Below are positions 7,568 through 15,381 of a DNA stretch of 64,000 nt, one piece after another. The stretch is from JBBQER01 sp052148155 (lineage in GTDB: Bacteria > Actinomycetota > Acidimicrobiia > IMCC26256 > PALSA-610). The notes under the pieces were generated by a model, which did no database searches, had not been told where the DNA came from, and saw nothing but the letters and a program-made list of their open reading frames with translations. Within the stretch, counting starts at the first letter, position 1. Each line of letters opens with the position of its first letter. Both the position numbers and the translations under genes were made by a program. The stretch is from positions 62,001 to 126,000 of the forward strand of contig JBKQIY010000019.1 of assembly GCA_052148155.1 (NCBI GenBank), in the 5' to 3' direction.

Positions 7568-8542
7568 ATGACTGTGGACTCGAGGTCGGACACCGCGCCG
7601 ATCGAGCTCCGACCGATGCTCGCGGTATCCGGCTCGGAACTTCCGCGAGGCGACAACTGGGCGTTCGAGATGAAGTGGGACGGTGTCCGCGCGTTCGCTG
7701 CGGTCGAACAATCCAAGGTGCGACTGCTGAGCCGCAACGGCAACGACGTGACGGTTGCCTACCCCGAAGTTCATGGGCTTGCAGACCAAGTCGGCGCAAT
7801 CGGCGCCATGCTTGACGGCGAGATCGTGGCCATCGACGCAGCGGGGCGGGCGAGTTTCCAGCTCCTGCAAACTCGGATGCATCTCCGCGACCGAGCAGCG
7901 ATTGACCGGATCGCTCGCACGGTCCCCGTCGCGTACGTGATATTCGACATCCTTTGGCTGGACGGGCGCCTCACAACGGACCTCGTCTATCACCAGCGCC
8001 GGAAACTCCTCGACGACCTCAAGCTCCGATCATCGGCGTGGCAGACAGCGCCGTACGGCTCGGACGGAGACGAAGCGTTCGCGATCAGCCAAGAGCTGGG
8101 GTTCGAGGGCGTCGTCGCCAAGCGTCTCGACTCGCGCTACGAGCCCGGCCGCCGCTCGCCATCCTGGCGCAAGATCAAGCACCAACTCCGTCAGGAGTTC
8201 GTCGTCGGCGGCTGGGTCGTCGGTCAGGGAGTGCGCGATCGAAAGATTGGCGCCCTGCTCGTCGGTTACTTCGACGCCGACGACGAACTGCGGTACGCCG
8301 GAAAGGTTGGGACGGGCTTCTCCGAAGCCGAGCTCGAGCGGCTCGGTGACGTGTTGGCCGCGATCGAAATTGCAGGCAACCCGTTCGTCGACCGCGACGT
8401 CCCTCGCGACGCGCACTTCGTTAGCCCTGTGCTCGTCGCGGAAGTTCGTTTCGCCGAGTGGACTCAAGGCGGACGCGTCCGCCAGCCCGCGTACCTCGGA
8501 CTGCGCGACGACAAGAAACCCGAGGAGATCGTTCGCGAATGA
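7568..8542 (+). CDS. ATP-dependent DNA ligase, LigD-type ligase domain
   Basis: 324 residues forming a stand-alone ligase core. Motif I is EMKWDGVRA with the adenylated lysine, followed by LLSRNGNDVT (Ia/III region), LDGEIVAID, VIFDILWLDG, GFEGVVAKRLDSRYEPGRRS (motif IV) and WRKIKH (motif V). The C-terminal OB-fold ends in RDDKKPEEIVRE, typical of bacterial LigD ligases used in non-homologous end joining. No polymerase or phosphoesterase domain is attached; a separate LigD-like phosphoesterase gene lies at 23024. It could also be a LigC-like repair ligase. The cognate Ku gene is not in this window. Confidence 0.9.
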   Translation: MTVDSRSDTAPIELRPMLAVSGSELPRGDNWAFEMKWDGVRAFAAVEQSKVRLLSRNGNDVTVAYPEVHGLADQVGAIGAMLDGEIVAIDAAGRASFQLLQTRMHLRDRAAIDRIARTVPVAYVIFDILWLDGRLTTDLVYHQRRKLLDDLKLRSSAWQTAPYGSDGDEAFAISQELGFEGVVAKRLDSRYEPGRRSPSWRKIKHQLRQEFVVGGWVVGQGVRDRKIGALLVGYFDADDELRYAGKVGTGFSEAELERLGDVLAAIEIAGNPFVDRDVPRDAHFVSPVLVAEVRFAEWTQGGRVRQPAYLGLRDDKKPEEIVRE

Positions 8543-8560
8543 CTCCGGCCGATTTCGTGT

Positions 8561-8818
8561 CTACCCGATGCTCCTGCACCGAAGCCGCTCGAGTGCTGCG
8601 TCGATCTCGGCGAGCTGTCCGCGTGCTCGTTCGACGATCGAGGAGAGTTGTGCCCGGTCGAGGACCAGCTCGGAGCAGCCAAGGTTTTGCGCGTCGTCCA
8701 GATCGGACGCGGCGGACGCGTCGACGATCGCGTCGAACACCTCCATCAATTCCGCGACCCGCTGAGCGGTCCGTTCACGAACGTCGCGGAGTGACACCGC
8801 GGGGTCGGCCATGATCAC
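8561..8818 (-). pseudogene. DksA/TraR-like protein, decayed C-terminus
   Basis: 85 codons on the minus strand that begin like small actinobacterial DksA/TraR proteins: a helical N-terminus, then DRAQLSSIVERARGQLAEIDAALERL, the helix just before the zinc finger. At the point where the finger should begin the frame stops (RCRSIG). Shifting frame gives GASGRHEIGRSHS, which resembles the expected YGRCEICGRPI-type finger with its cysteines lost. I read it as a frameshifted remnant reaching the 3' end of the convergent ligase gene. It could instead be expressed as a short helical protein. A weak GATT-N16-GGGTAG promoter-like pair lies at 8823-8847. Confidence 0.45.
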
Positions 8819-9268
8819 GTGCTACCCCAGACTCTCCGCCCAGAATCCGAAAGTCTCGCTCCGTCTGACGACGACGAGCCCCAAGTGTGCCATGTGCGTT
8901 ACGGAGGTCGTGTCATCGGCGCGGGAGTTCCGCGGCTTCGCACGGGACACGGTTTGCGATGGAGCGCAACGATCTCGAAGCCGGTTGACCACCGTCCGTC
9001 GAACCTCGTCCCGGTACTCCGACCTCCATCGGGCTGACGAACGGGAGGCGACGCTGGAGCCATCGAACGACGCCACGGGCACGATTCCGACCGACCGGCG
9101 ACATCGCGAGGCTGACCGCGCGACATCCGTCGAGAGCCAATCGCTGCTGCCGACACACACACTGCGGTGTGTCTGGCCGGACTTGGCTCGCGAACGCCGG
9201 ATTAACATCGGATGCTGCGACTGCGTTGGCCTGTGTACGGGACGACACGGGAGGAACGTTTGGGCGGC
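8819..9268. other. Intergenic leader, no supported gene
   Basis: About 450 bases upstream of the phosphatase gene. An inverted repeat ACACAC/GTGTGT spans 9153-9172. I see no coding region with a start and family resemblance, and no GTTT-N-GGGTA promoter here, unlike the other genes of the stress cluster. The very long minus-strand open frame over this area is a shadow of the phosphatase gene. Confidence 0.4.
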
Positions 9269-10969
9269 ATGGCGACGGCGGGTGCTCCTCCGACAACGCT
9301 GCGAGATTCGCGGTTGGGCGATCGGCCGTTGTCGACGAGCGTGGCCCGCCGCTCGATCAGGGCCGAGCCGGCATGGCGCTTCCACGTGCTTGCGACCGCG
9401 GTGCTGGTCGCGGGTTTCGCTATGACTGTCGTGCTCGCCTTGAGTGCCCGCGCCGTGAACAACTCGAACGAGAACCGGCTGCTGCGGGAGCGCATTCAAG
9501 AGGCCGACGCTGCGATCACTGCCGCGATCCCGAGCATTGAGACACCTTTGGCATCGGCAGCGGAGGTTGCCGAAGCGACCAACGCAAGCGGTGCATCTTT
9601 CTCGCAGGTGATCGCGCCGCTCGTCGGCCCCGGTCGGGCGTTCGTGTCCGCCGCGATCTGGCCGGTCAAGAGCACAGGGCTGCCCCAACCTCTGGTGATC
9701 ATCGGTGGTCGCCCCGAGCTCGAAGCGGCCGGTCCTGTGTTCGTCCGAGGGTTGCTCGCCAGAGCGGTGCGTGCTCCGCAGCTGACGGTCGTTGGGCTCT
9801 TCAACTCCTCGAACCCGCGTCTCGCGTACGCATTCGCGTCCGCACATGGCGCGGTGAGGTACGTCGCGTACGCAGAGTCGATCCTCGTGAGGAACCAGCG
9901 ATCGGCTGTCATCCAGAAGAATTCTGCGTTCGCCGATCTCGGCTACGCGCTCTACCTCGGCACGTCGGCAAAGCCACAGACATTGTTGGCCACCAACGTT
10001 CACCAGCTCCCGATTCGGGGACGACGGACAGGGGTCACTGTTCCTTTTGGCGACAATCAGCTCCGGCTCATCATGACCCCGATTGGCGAGTTGGGAGGCT
10101 CGCTGCTCGCGAGATTGCAGTGGATGTTGCTTGGTTTCGGCCTCCTTCTGTCACTTGGAGCTGCCGGACTGACCGAGCGCCTGGTGCGTCGCCGTGAGTA
10201 TGCGCAGCGTCTCGCCGAGGAGCTCGGCGAGATCGCGGACGAGAACGCACGCCTGTATGCAGCACAGCGGACGGTGGCACAGACGTTGCAGCACAGCCTG
10301 TTGCCCGAGGCCCTCCCCGACATTCCGGGACTGGCCGTCGAAGCGCGCTACATCGCCGGTGTCGCCGATATCGACATAGGCGGCGACTGGTACGACGTCA
10401 TCGATTTTGACAATGGCAAGGTTTTGTTCGTCGTGGGTGACGTGTCCGGAAGGGGTCTCCCCGCGGCGACGGTGATGGCCTCGTTGCGGTACGCCACCAG
10501 GGCATACGCGGTCGAACGGAACGACCCGGCGACGATCTTGACCAAGCTGGCAGCTCTGATCAATGTGGTCGTCGACGGTCATTTCGCGACAGTATTGTGC
10601 GGCGTTATCGACGTTGGCCGACACGAAGTCACGCTCGCGAACGCGGGACATCCCGAGCCGCTTCTCATCGCGGACGGCAACACAAGGTTCGTGTCCACTA
10701 ACGTCGGCGTCCCGATAGGCGTGCGAAGTCTGAAGCCCTACGTGCCGGTCCGTATCACGGTCCCCGCGGCCGCGACGCTGCTCGCGTACACGGACGGTCT
10801 CGTTGAACGCCGTGGTGAACATCTAGAGATCGGTCTGCGACGTTTGCGCGACACTGCAGACAAGCCCCACCTGTCGGTCGACGGATTGCTCACCGATCTT
10901 GCCGAGAATCTCCGACCCGACGGACCTTCTGACGACATAGCGATCCTGGCGGTCAAATGGATGATGTAG
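9269..10969 (+). CDS. Membrane-anchored RsbU/SpoIIE-type PP2C phosphatase
   Basis: About 566 residues. A first membrane segment (FHVLATAVLVAGFAMTVVLAL) and a second (WMLLGFGLLLSLGAAGL) bracket an extracytoplasmic sensor region of roughly 230 residues. A short coiled linker follows, then the SpoIIE phosphatase domain: LQHSLLPEALPDIPGL, GGDWYDVIDFDNGKVLFVVGDVSGRG (metal-binding Asp residues), TVLCGVIDV, LLAYTDGLVERR and PSDDIAILAVK. It should dephosphorylate a STAS anti-anti-sigma factor in response to an external signal; the STAS gene overlaps its end by 13 bases. Initiation could also be TTG 9260, which has better spacing from GGGAGGA at 9249. I keep ATG 9269. Confidence 0.88.
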   Translation: MATAGAPPTTLRDSRLGDRPLSTSVARRSIRAEPAWRFHVLATAVLVAGFAMTVVLALSARAVNNSNENRLLRERIQEADAAITAAIPSIETPLASAAEVAEATNASGASFSQVIAPLVGPGRAFVSAAIWPVKSTGLPQPLVIIGGRPELEAAGPVFVRGLLARAVRAPQLTVVGLFNSSNPRLAYAFASAHGAVRYVAYAESILVRNQRSAVIQKNSAFADLGYALYLGTSAKPQTLLATNVHQLPIRGRRTGVTVPFGDNQLRLIMTPIGELGGSLLARLQWMLLGFGLLLSLGAAGLTERLVRRREYAQRLAEELGEIADENARLYAAQRTVAQTLQHSLLPEALPDIPGLAVEARYIAGVADIDIGGDWYDVIDFDNGKVLFVVGDVSGRGLPAATVMASLRYATRAYAVERNDPATILTKLAALINVVVDGHFATVLCGVIDVGRHEVTLANAGHPEPLLIADGNTRFVSTNVGVPIGVRSLKPYVPVRITVPAAATLLAYTDGLVERRGEHLEIGLRRLRDTADKPHLSVDGLLTDLAENLRPDGPSDDIAILAVKWMM

Positions 10970-11286
10970 AAGGTCCGAGCATCACGATTGGTGCAGCCGA
11001 CGTCACGATCGATGCCGCGGGCATCGAGGTGATCAAACTGAGTGGCGAGATCGACATGTCGAACGTCGACTCGCTGCGAGCTGCGATCGAGCCCGTTCTG
11101 GACCGGGCGCCCTCCCGCGTCGACTTCGATCTCAGCGAGCTCGACTTCATGGACAGCAGCGGTATTGCCCTGCTGCTGCGCGTCGCGGCCAAGAGCGAGA
11201 CGGTGCATCTCCGCGGTCCATCGGCGCTGGTACGCCGTATGATCGAGGCCACAGGCCTCTCGGACGTATTGCTCATCGAACCATGA
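10957..11286 (+). CDS. STAS-domain anti-anti-sigma factor
   Basis: 109 residues, a complete STAS domain. The phosphoacceptor serine lies in LDFMDSSGIALLLR, the signature of SpoIIAA/RsbV proteins. In the unphosphorylated state it should bind an HATPase-type anti-sigma factor and free the sigma factor. The start overlaps the phosphatase gene by 13 bases and its stop overlaps the next start (ATGA), so phosphatase, STAS and HATPase proteins are made as one translationally coupled set. Confidence 0.88.
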   Translation: MDDVEGPSITIGAADVTIDAAGIEVIKLSGEIDMSNVDSLRAAIEPVLDRAPSRVDFDLSELDFMDSSGIALLLRVAAKSETVHLRGPSALVRRMIEATGLSDVLLIEP

Positions 11287-11897
11287 AGCGGCAACGAGTG
11301 TTCGCAAACACCCCTTCGGCCGTAGCTCGAGCCCGACACTTTGTCGTTCGCCAGCTCGCGGACGCGCCCGGTGACGTTGTCGACGAAGTCGCGATCATGG
11401 TGTCTGAACTCGCAACAAATTGCGTTCGGCACACCGTGACCGATTTTACGGTCAGCGTGGAATATTCGCGGGGCGAGATTCTGGTCGAGGTGACCGATAG
11501 TGGGGGAGGAATGCCGACGGTCCGCCGCCCGGAATCGAGTGAGCCGTCGGGGCGCGGACTGCGCATCGTGCAGGAGCTCGCCGATTCGTTCGGGGTCAGA
11601 GAGCTCAGCGGAGCCCCCGGAAAGACCGTTTGGTTCGTGGTCGCCCTCGACGAGGAGTCCGTCGAGCCGCCGGTCCGAGAGAGCGAAGTACGCAATGACC
11701 CGGCCGCGGGGCCGTCGCGGACGCAAGCCAGCGGCCCGCAACGCCTGCGAATTCACGGTTCGAACGACATCACCACGCCGCCCGAGGCGCGCCGGCCGTC
11801 GCGGCTGCGAGCGGATTGGCGCGACAGTCCGCAGCTGGCGAGATTCCGTCCGCGGTGCGCGGTCAGCCGAACTTGCGCTCCCGGCGCACGCAGCTGA
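11283..11897 (+). CDS. HATPase-type anti-sigma factor/serine kinase (RsbW-like)
   Basis: The first ~125 residues form an RsbW-like ATPase: N-box ELATNCVRHT, G1 box DSGGGMP, G2 box SGRGLRIV and the final strand GAPGKTVWFVVAL. It should phosphorylate the upstream STAS protein and/or bind a sigma factor. The last ~80 residues are arginine/proline-rich with no motif and overlap the convergent gene by 35 bases, so they may be non-native sequence added by loss of an earlier stop. Translationally coupled to the STAS gene. Confidence 0.83.
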   Translation: MKRQRVFANTPSAVARARHFVVRQLADAPGDVVDEVAIMVSELATNCVRHTVTDFTVSVEYSRGEILVEVTDSGGGMPTVRRPESSEPSGRGLRIVQELADSFGVRELSGAPGKTVWFVVALDEESVEPPVRESEVRNDPAAGPSRTQASGPQRLRIHGSNDITTPPEARRPSRLRADWRDSPQLARFRPRCAVSRTCAPGARS

Positions 11898-12294
11898 CTT
11901 GTCGTAGCGCCGTTCGGGCGCTGTGAGTCCTCAGCGTGTCGACCGGGCGCCCGTCGGATCCCACGACGTCGACCCGGACCGACCGGGCCTGCAGAAGCAC
12001 GCGACGTGCAGGTTCGGTGTCGGGTACCGCCAGCGTGGTGCCGGCCGACGCGGCGAGCCGTAACGCGATGACTGTCCCGACGGCACTGCTGGGCTGCGGC
12101 CCGAGAGGGAAACCGACGAGCTCGTTGGTTTCGTCGCGCATCTCGCCGCGTATCGAAGTGAGCGCGTCAATCGGATCGCCGACCCTGATCGCCTTCGGGT
12201 CGACGCCGGTCTGACGGGTCTTGTGGGCGGCGTGGCGCGCAACCGATTCGCGTTCGAAGACCGCGACCAACCAACCTTGTGCTTCGGGCGTCAT
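11863..12294 (-). CDS. Conserved hypothetical protein, possible general-stress (YflT-like) domain
   Basis: About 143 residues starting at ATG 12294, with AGGAG 5 bases upstream and a SigB-type promoter at 12328-12352. That promoter rules out the longer reading from 12366. The N-terminus WLVAVFERESVARHAAHKTRQ resembles the strand-helix opening of YflT/general stress 17M proteins, then a segment GDPIDALTSIRGEMRDET and a small-residue stretch VGTVIALRLAASAGTTLAV that could enter a membrane. Its function is not known. Location and promoter make it a likely member of the stress regulon. Its 3' end overlaps the convergent HATPase gene. Confidence 0.68.
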   Translation of the reverse strand: MTPEAQGWLVAVFERESVARHAAHKTRQTGVDPKAIRVGDPIDALTSIRGEMRDETNELVGFPLGPQPSSAVGTVIALRLAASAGTTLAVPDTEPARRVLLQARSVRVDVVGSDGRPVDTLRTHSARTALRQVSCVRRERKFG

Positions 12295-12327
12295 CTCCGC
12301 TCCTGGGTACATATCTCCCGGCACTGA

Positions 12328-12352
12328 TACCCGGAGGCGAGTCTTCCGAAAC
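12328..12352 (-). promoter_or_regulatory. SigB/SigF-type promoter
   Basis: Minus-strand GTTT (12352-12349), 16-base spacer, GGGTA (12332-12328), followed by T. This is the form of SigB/SigF promoters (GTTT-N14-17-GGGTA). It lies 33 bases upstream of the ATG at 12294. Confidence 0.7.
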
Positions 12353-12474
12353 CAACGTTGACGCAAACGAGCACCTGCCGCTCGCGTTCGTCACCGAGCG
12401 TGGCAGCGTCGGGAGGTCGCGCGTGACGCATGCGACGCGCCGAAGAGGCAGACCCGGCCGCCCCGCATGCTCCC

Positions 12475-12847
12475 GCCGCCACCGACGGATCCGAGGTGTC
12501 GATCTCGGCTGCGCAGCGTTGGCCTCCAAGCGCAGACCGTCGCGCTCCTCAGCGTGACAACTCAGGAGATCCGGCGACGATGCCGGCGGAATCGAGGGGC
12601 CTGGGCGGAGCCCGCCAGACCAGAAACCCTCGTGGGACCGGGAGCAAGCCGAAGCGCCGACAAAGTTGCAGCGACTGCCCCTTGCGTGCACGAACTCACA
12701 CCGTGGAAGGAAATGGTCGACGTTGTGATCGTCGACGCGCCCAGCCGTACCGGCCTCGGACGATTGGGTCTCGGTTCGGTCATTGAACATGTGGTCAGAC
12801 ACGCGCCTTGTCCGGTGCTCGCGGTTCGAGATCGCGAGGACACCTGA
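12475..12847 (+). pseudogene. Universal stress protein, frameshifted remnant
   Basis: Two frames must be joined to read a UspA domain. The N-terminal strand and helix (ATDGSEVSISAAQRW) are in one frame. A second frame carries LQAQTVALLSVTT and, after a poorly conserved middle, the unmistakable C-terminal part MVDVVIVDAPSRTGLGRLG then GSVIEHVVRHAPCPVLAVR. The normal ATP-loop pattern G-2x-G-9x-G-S is partly kept. At least one frameshift near 12520 breaks the gene. Its place next to the stress regulators fits the usual habit of Usp genes. Confidence 0.75.
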
Positions 12848-13176
12848 GCGACGCGGTTATCGCCGACGGTTTGGGCGAGATGAACCGCGCGGGATCAAAG
12901 CCGCCGAGCGCGGCTGGTCGTACGGCGGTTGGCGTTCCCGCACACCGAGGTCCGCCCGATCCACCGCAGCTCGTCAGCGAACGTCACCGTCCCGGTATGC
13001 GCGCCTTGTGCGTGGGTGACTCATACATCGACGACGAAAAGTGCGGACCCGCCGAGCGGTCGCGCCGAACGCAGGCGATACTCACAAGCGCGGCAACCAC
13101 GCAGTCGCCGGAATGGTGTACTCGTGCGTGATCTTGAACCAGCCGCTGTTCGACGTCGATGCCGGCATGCGTCAAG
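12848..13176. other. Intergenic, no supported gene
   Basis: About 330 bases between the Usp remnant and the convergent STAS gene. No start with a ribosome-binding site and no family resemblance seen on either strand. Confidence 0.4.
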
Positions 13177-13542
13177 CTATCTGAGGTCGAACACGCGATC
13201 GAGACCGGTGATGCTGAGTACCTTCGCGCATGCCGGACTCGGGCGCAGCAACTCGAGCTGTTGGCCGTGCTCCCTGGCCCGTTCGTGGGCAGACACGAGC
13301 ACGCTCAACGCAGACGAGTCCATAAAGGTGACACCTGACAGGTCGACACCGACCCGCTCGTCTCCGACGTCGAGAAGGTCGCCGAGCACACGGCCGAGCG
13401 TGACCGAAACCGCGATGTCCAGGTCGCCGCGCACTTCCAAGACGCACAGTTCGGCCCTGTCCCGCAGGATGAACCCGACCGCGGCGTCCGCGAGGGACGC
13501 ATCTTCGTCGTCGTGGTCCGTGCGAACGCCATCTGTCGACAT
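13177..13542 (-). CDS. STAS-domain anti-anti-sigma factor
   Basis: About 121 residues. STAS fold with phosphoacceptor serine in VTFMDSSALSVLVSA, preceded by the ELCVLEVRGDLDIA strand. The ATG at 13542 is chosen because a SigB-type promoter lies just upstream (13596-13621); the ATG at 13602 would fall within that promoter. It is divergent from the anti-sigma/sigma pair and is a second possible antagonist for one of the four HATPase proteins in the cluster. Confidence 0.85.
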   Translation of the reverse strand: MSTDGVRTDHDDEDASLADAAVGFILRDRAELCVLEVRGDLDIAVSVTLGRVLGDLLDVGDERVGVDLSGVTFMDSSALSVLVSAHERAREHGQQLELLRPSPACAKVLSITGLDRVFDLR

Positions 13543-13595
13543 CTTGGCCCCCCGGAAGACACGCGGCTCAGGCCGCTCGTCACGTATCCCGGTGT

Positions 13596-13621
13596 TACCC
13601 AACCTGGTACCGCACGCAAAC
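13596..13621 (-). promoter_or_regulatory. SigB/SigF-type promoter
   Basis: Minus-strand GTTT (13621-13618), 17-base spacer, GGGTA (13600-13596), then A. It lies 54 bases upstream of the STAS ATG at 13542, suggesting the sigma factor encoded nearby drives its own antagonist pathway. Confidence 0.65.
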
Positions 13622-13636
13622 CTCGCGATTTGTTGC

Positions 13637-13659
13637 GTGAGCAGGGGAGATCCAGGGTA
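13637..13659 (+). promoter_or_regulatory. Weak SigB/SigF-type promoter
   Basis: GTGA (13637-13640), 14-base spacer, GGGTA (13655-13659), then A. The -10 is perfect, the -35 has one or two mismatches. It lies 33 bases upstream of the start of the anti-sigma/sigma pair, so autoregulation of the sigma gene is possible. Confidence 0.4.
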
Positions 13660-13691
13660 ACCGTACAGTTGTAGCGACGAAAGGTGGTGCG

Positions 13692-14117
13692 ATGCTTCGA
13701 TCGCGCCTGGCCAGCGACAGACACAACCACGAACCGCGGAGGCTGGAGTCGAATCATCCGTTCGTCGAGCTGCGCATCCCCGCAGATCCGGCCTACGTAC
13801 GCATTGCTCGCCTCGCGGCCGGAGACATGGGTGGCCGTGCCGGCTTCTCCGTCGATGAACTCGACGATGTGCGCCTTGCAGTCGACGAGGTCTGCGCGAC
13901 CCTGATCGCGGCCGGTGGACACCTTCTCGAGCTCCGCATGCAGGCTCGCGATCGAGCCCTCATCATCGAGGGCCGAATGCCAGACGCTGTGTCGGTGACG
14001 GCACCCTCAGACCTCTCCGAGATGCTGCTTCGCGCGCTCGTCGACTCCTGCACGTTTACCAGCTGGGATGGGGGCGTCAGCTTCGAGATGCACAAGCTTG
14101 CGTGTGAGATTGCATGA
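13692..14117 (+). CDS. Anti-sigma-factor-like HATPase-fold protein with degenerate ATP site
   Basis: 141 residues, ATG 13692 after AAGGTGG. The fold order is that of RsbW (strand FVELRIPADPAYVRIAR, then helix DDVRLAVDEVCATLIAAG), but the N-box asparagine is replaced (DEVCATLI) and no DxGxG or GxGL boxes follow. It overlaps the sigma-factor start by ATGA, the normal place for the cognate anti-sigma factor. It therefore probably binds the sigma factor but may not act as a kinase; related degenerate forms occur in actinobacteria. Whether STAS proteins antagonise it is unknown. Confidence 0.75.
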   Translation: MLRSRLASDRHNHEPRRLESNHPFVELRIPADPAYVRIARLAAGDMGGRAGFSVDELDDVRLAVDEVCATLIAAGGHLLELRMQARDRALIIEGRMPDAVSVTAPSDLSEMLLRALVDSCTFTSWDGGVSFEMHKLACEIA

Positions 14118-14890
14118 GCGACGCGGCTCCCTGCACCGACGAGGTTCGTTCCGTGGCCCCCGACTTCGGCGAATATCGTCAGACCCACGATCGAGCGCTA
14201 CGCAATCAGCTCATCGAGCGTCACCTTGGAATCGCGCATCACCTCGCGCGTCGATATCGCCACCGAGGAGTCGCCGACGATGACCTTGTCCAGGTCGCGA
14301 TGATCGGTCTGCTGAAAGCCGTCGAGCGCTTCGATCCCGAACGCGGCACGTCGTTCGCGTCGTTCGCGACGCCAACGATCCTCGGCGAATTGAGACGGTA
14401 TTTCCGCGACTCCACCTGGGCAGTTCGGGTCCCGCGACAACTCCAAGAGCGTGTCCTCGCGATCAGCGCGGCCGTCGGACCGCTCTCGCAACGGCTCGCG
14501 CGCTCGCCGAGCCCGAAAGAGATCGCGAGTGAAACCGGACTCACGGAGGAACAGGTGCTCGAGGCACTCGAGGCCGACGGCGCGTACGGCACTACCTCGC
14601 TCGAACCGGCCGCCGAATCTGGCGGCCGTCCCGACACGACGATGAGGCTCGCCGACGACCCCGAGACTCGTGCCGAACAGACGGTGGAGCGGCGCCTGCT
14701 CGCCTCCGCACTGGTCGCGACGCTCTCTGAACGGGAACGAGACATCGTCGAACTCCGATTCGTTCGCGGCCTTACCCAGTCGCAGATCGCAGAAGACATC
14801 GGCGTCAGCCAGATGCAGGTATCGCGATTGCTCACGCGCGCGCTTGCCACCATGCGGGCGCACGCGGCGGAAGCCGCGCCCACCTCGTAA
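14114..14890 (+). CDS. SigB/SigF-family RNA polymerase sigma factor
   Basis: 258 residues with all regions of a group 3 stress sigma factor. Region 2 has DLVQVAMIGLLKAVERFDP and GTSFASFATPTILGELRRYFRD, then STWAVRVPRQLQE; region 3 is RSPSPKEIASETGLTEEQV; region 4 is LSERERDIVELRFVRGLTQSQIAEDIGVSQMQVSRLL with the -35-binding helix. It is translationally coupled to an anti-sigma-like gene. Several nearby genes carry GTTT-N16/17-GGGTA promoters, the sequence this family recognises, so it very likely transcribes the cluster itself. There is no extracytoplasmic-function feature. Confidence 0.93.
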   Translation: MSDAAPCTDEVRSVAPDFGEYRQTHDRALRNQLIERHLGIAHHLARRYRHRGVADDDLVQVAMIGLLKAVERFDPERGTSFASFATPTILGELRRYFRDSTWAVRVPRQLQERVLAISAAVGPLSQRLARSPSPKEIASETGLTEEQVLEALEADGAYGTTSLEPAAESGGRPDTTMRLADDPETRAEQTVERRLLASALVATLSERERDIVELRFVRGLTQSQIAEDIGVSQMQVSRLLTRALATMRAHAAEAAPTS

Positions 14891-15381
14891 GACCCGCCCG
14901 ACTGTACGTTCCGATTGAGCCCTCGATCGCCGAGGAACGACGGCTGAGTGGTCGTTCCCGAACCGATGATGCACAGATCATGACGGAACCGCAAGATGCG
15001 CCGCCCGCTGTCGCGTTCGCCGATTCGCCAGACGGCCCTCGAGCGGAGTTCGTCGGAGGGAACTCGACGTCGGATGTATCGGACGCTCGCGTGCCACGCG
15101 AGCCGTCGCGCACAACTCAAGGAATCGCGTCAGCTTGTCCGGGTGCGCATCATCGAGTCGGTGAGCATCCGGGAGCCTCTTCGCCGCCGAGGCCTCGCGC
15201 CCGGGCCGGAAAACGCTTTGACGTCACCGAGCCGACGCCGAACCTACGTCGAGTCGTCGTCGCGGCTGCAGCTGGGCTTGGCTCCACCGCCAGGTCCACC
15301 CCCGCCAACGGTTTGGCGCTCGACGGCGTCGGGTAACCCCAGTACGTGGTTATCACCCCGTTGTCGGCCTAAGGTCCTTGG
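14891..15381. other. Intergenic region with a promoter, no supported gene
   Basis: About 490 bases. Apart from the SigB-type promoter at 15311-15335 I see no gene; open frames are arginine/proline-rich shadows without ribosome-binding sites. Confidence 0.45.
15311..15335 (+). promoter_or_regulatory. SigB/SigF-type promoter
   Basis: GTTT (15311-15314), 16-base spacer, GGGTA (15331-15335), then A. It lies 46 bases upstream of the GTG start of the MEDS-HATPase gene and is the clearest plus-strand example in the cluster. Confidence 0.72.

Noticed and set aside
8822..10003. Nearly 400-codon minus-strand open frame
   Set aside because: It is antisense to the RsbU-like phosphatase; composition (Arg/His/Cys-rich) and lack of a start signal mark it as a shadow.
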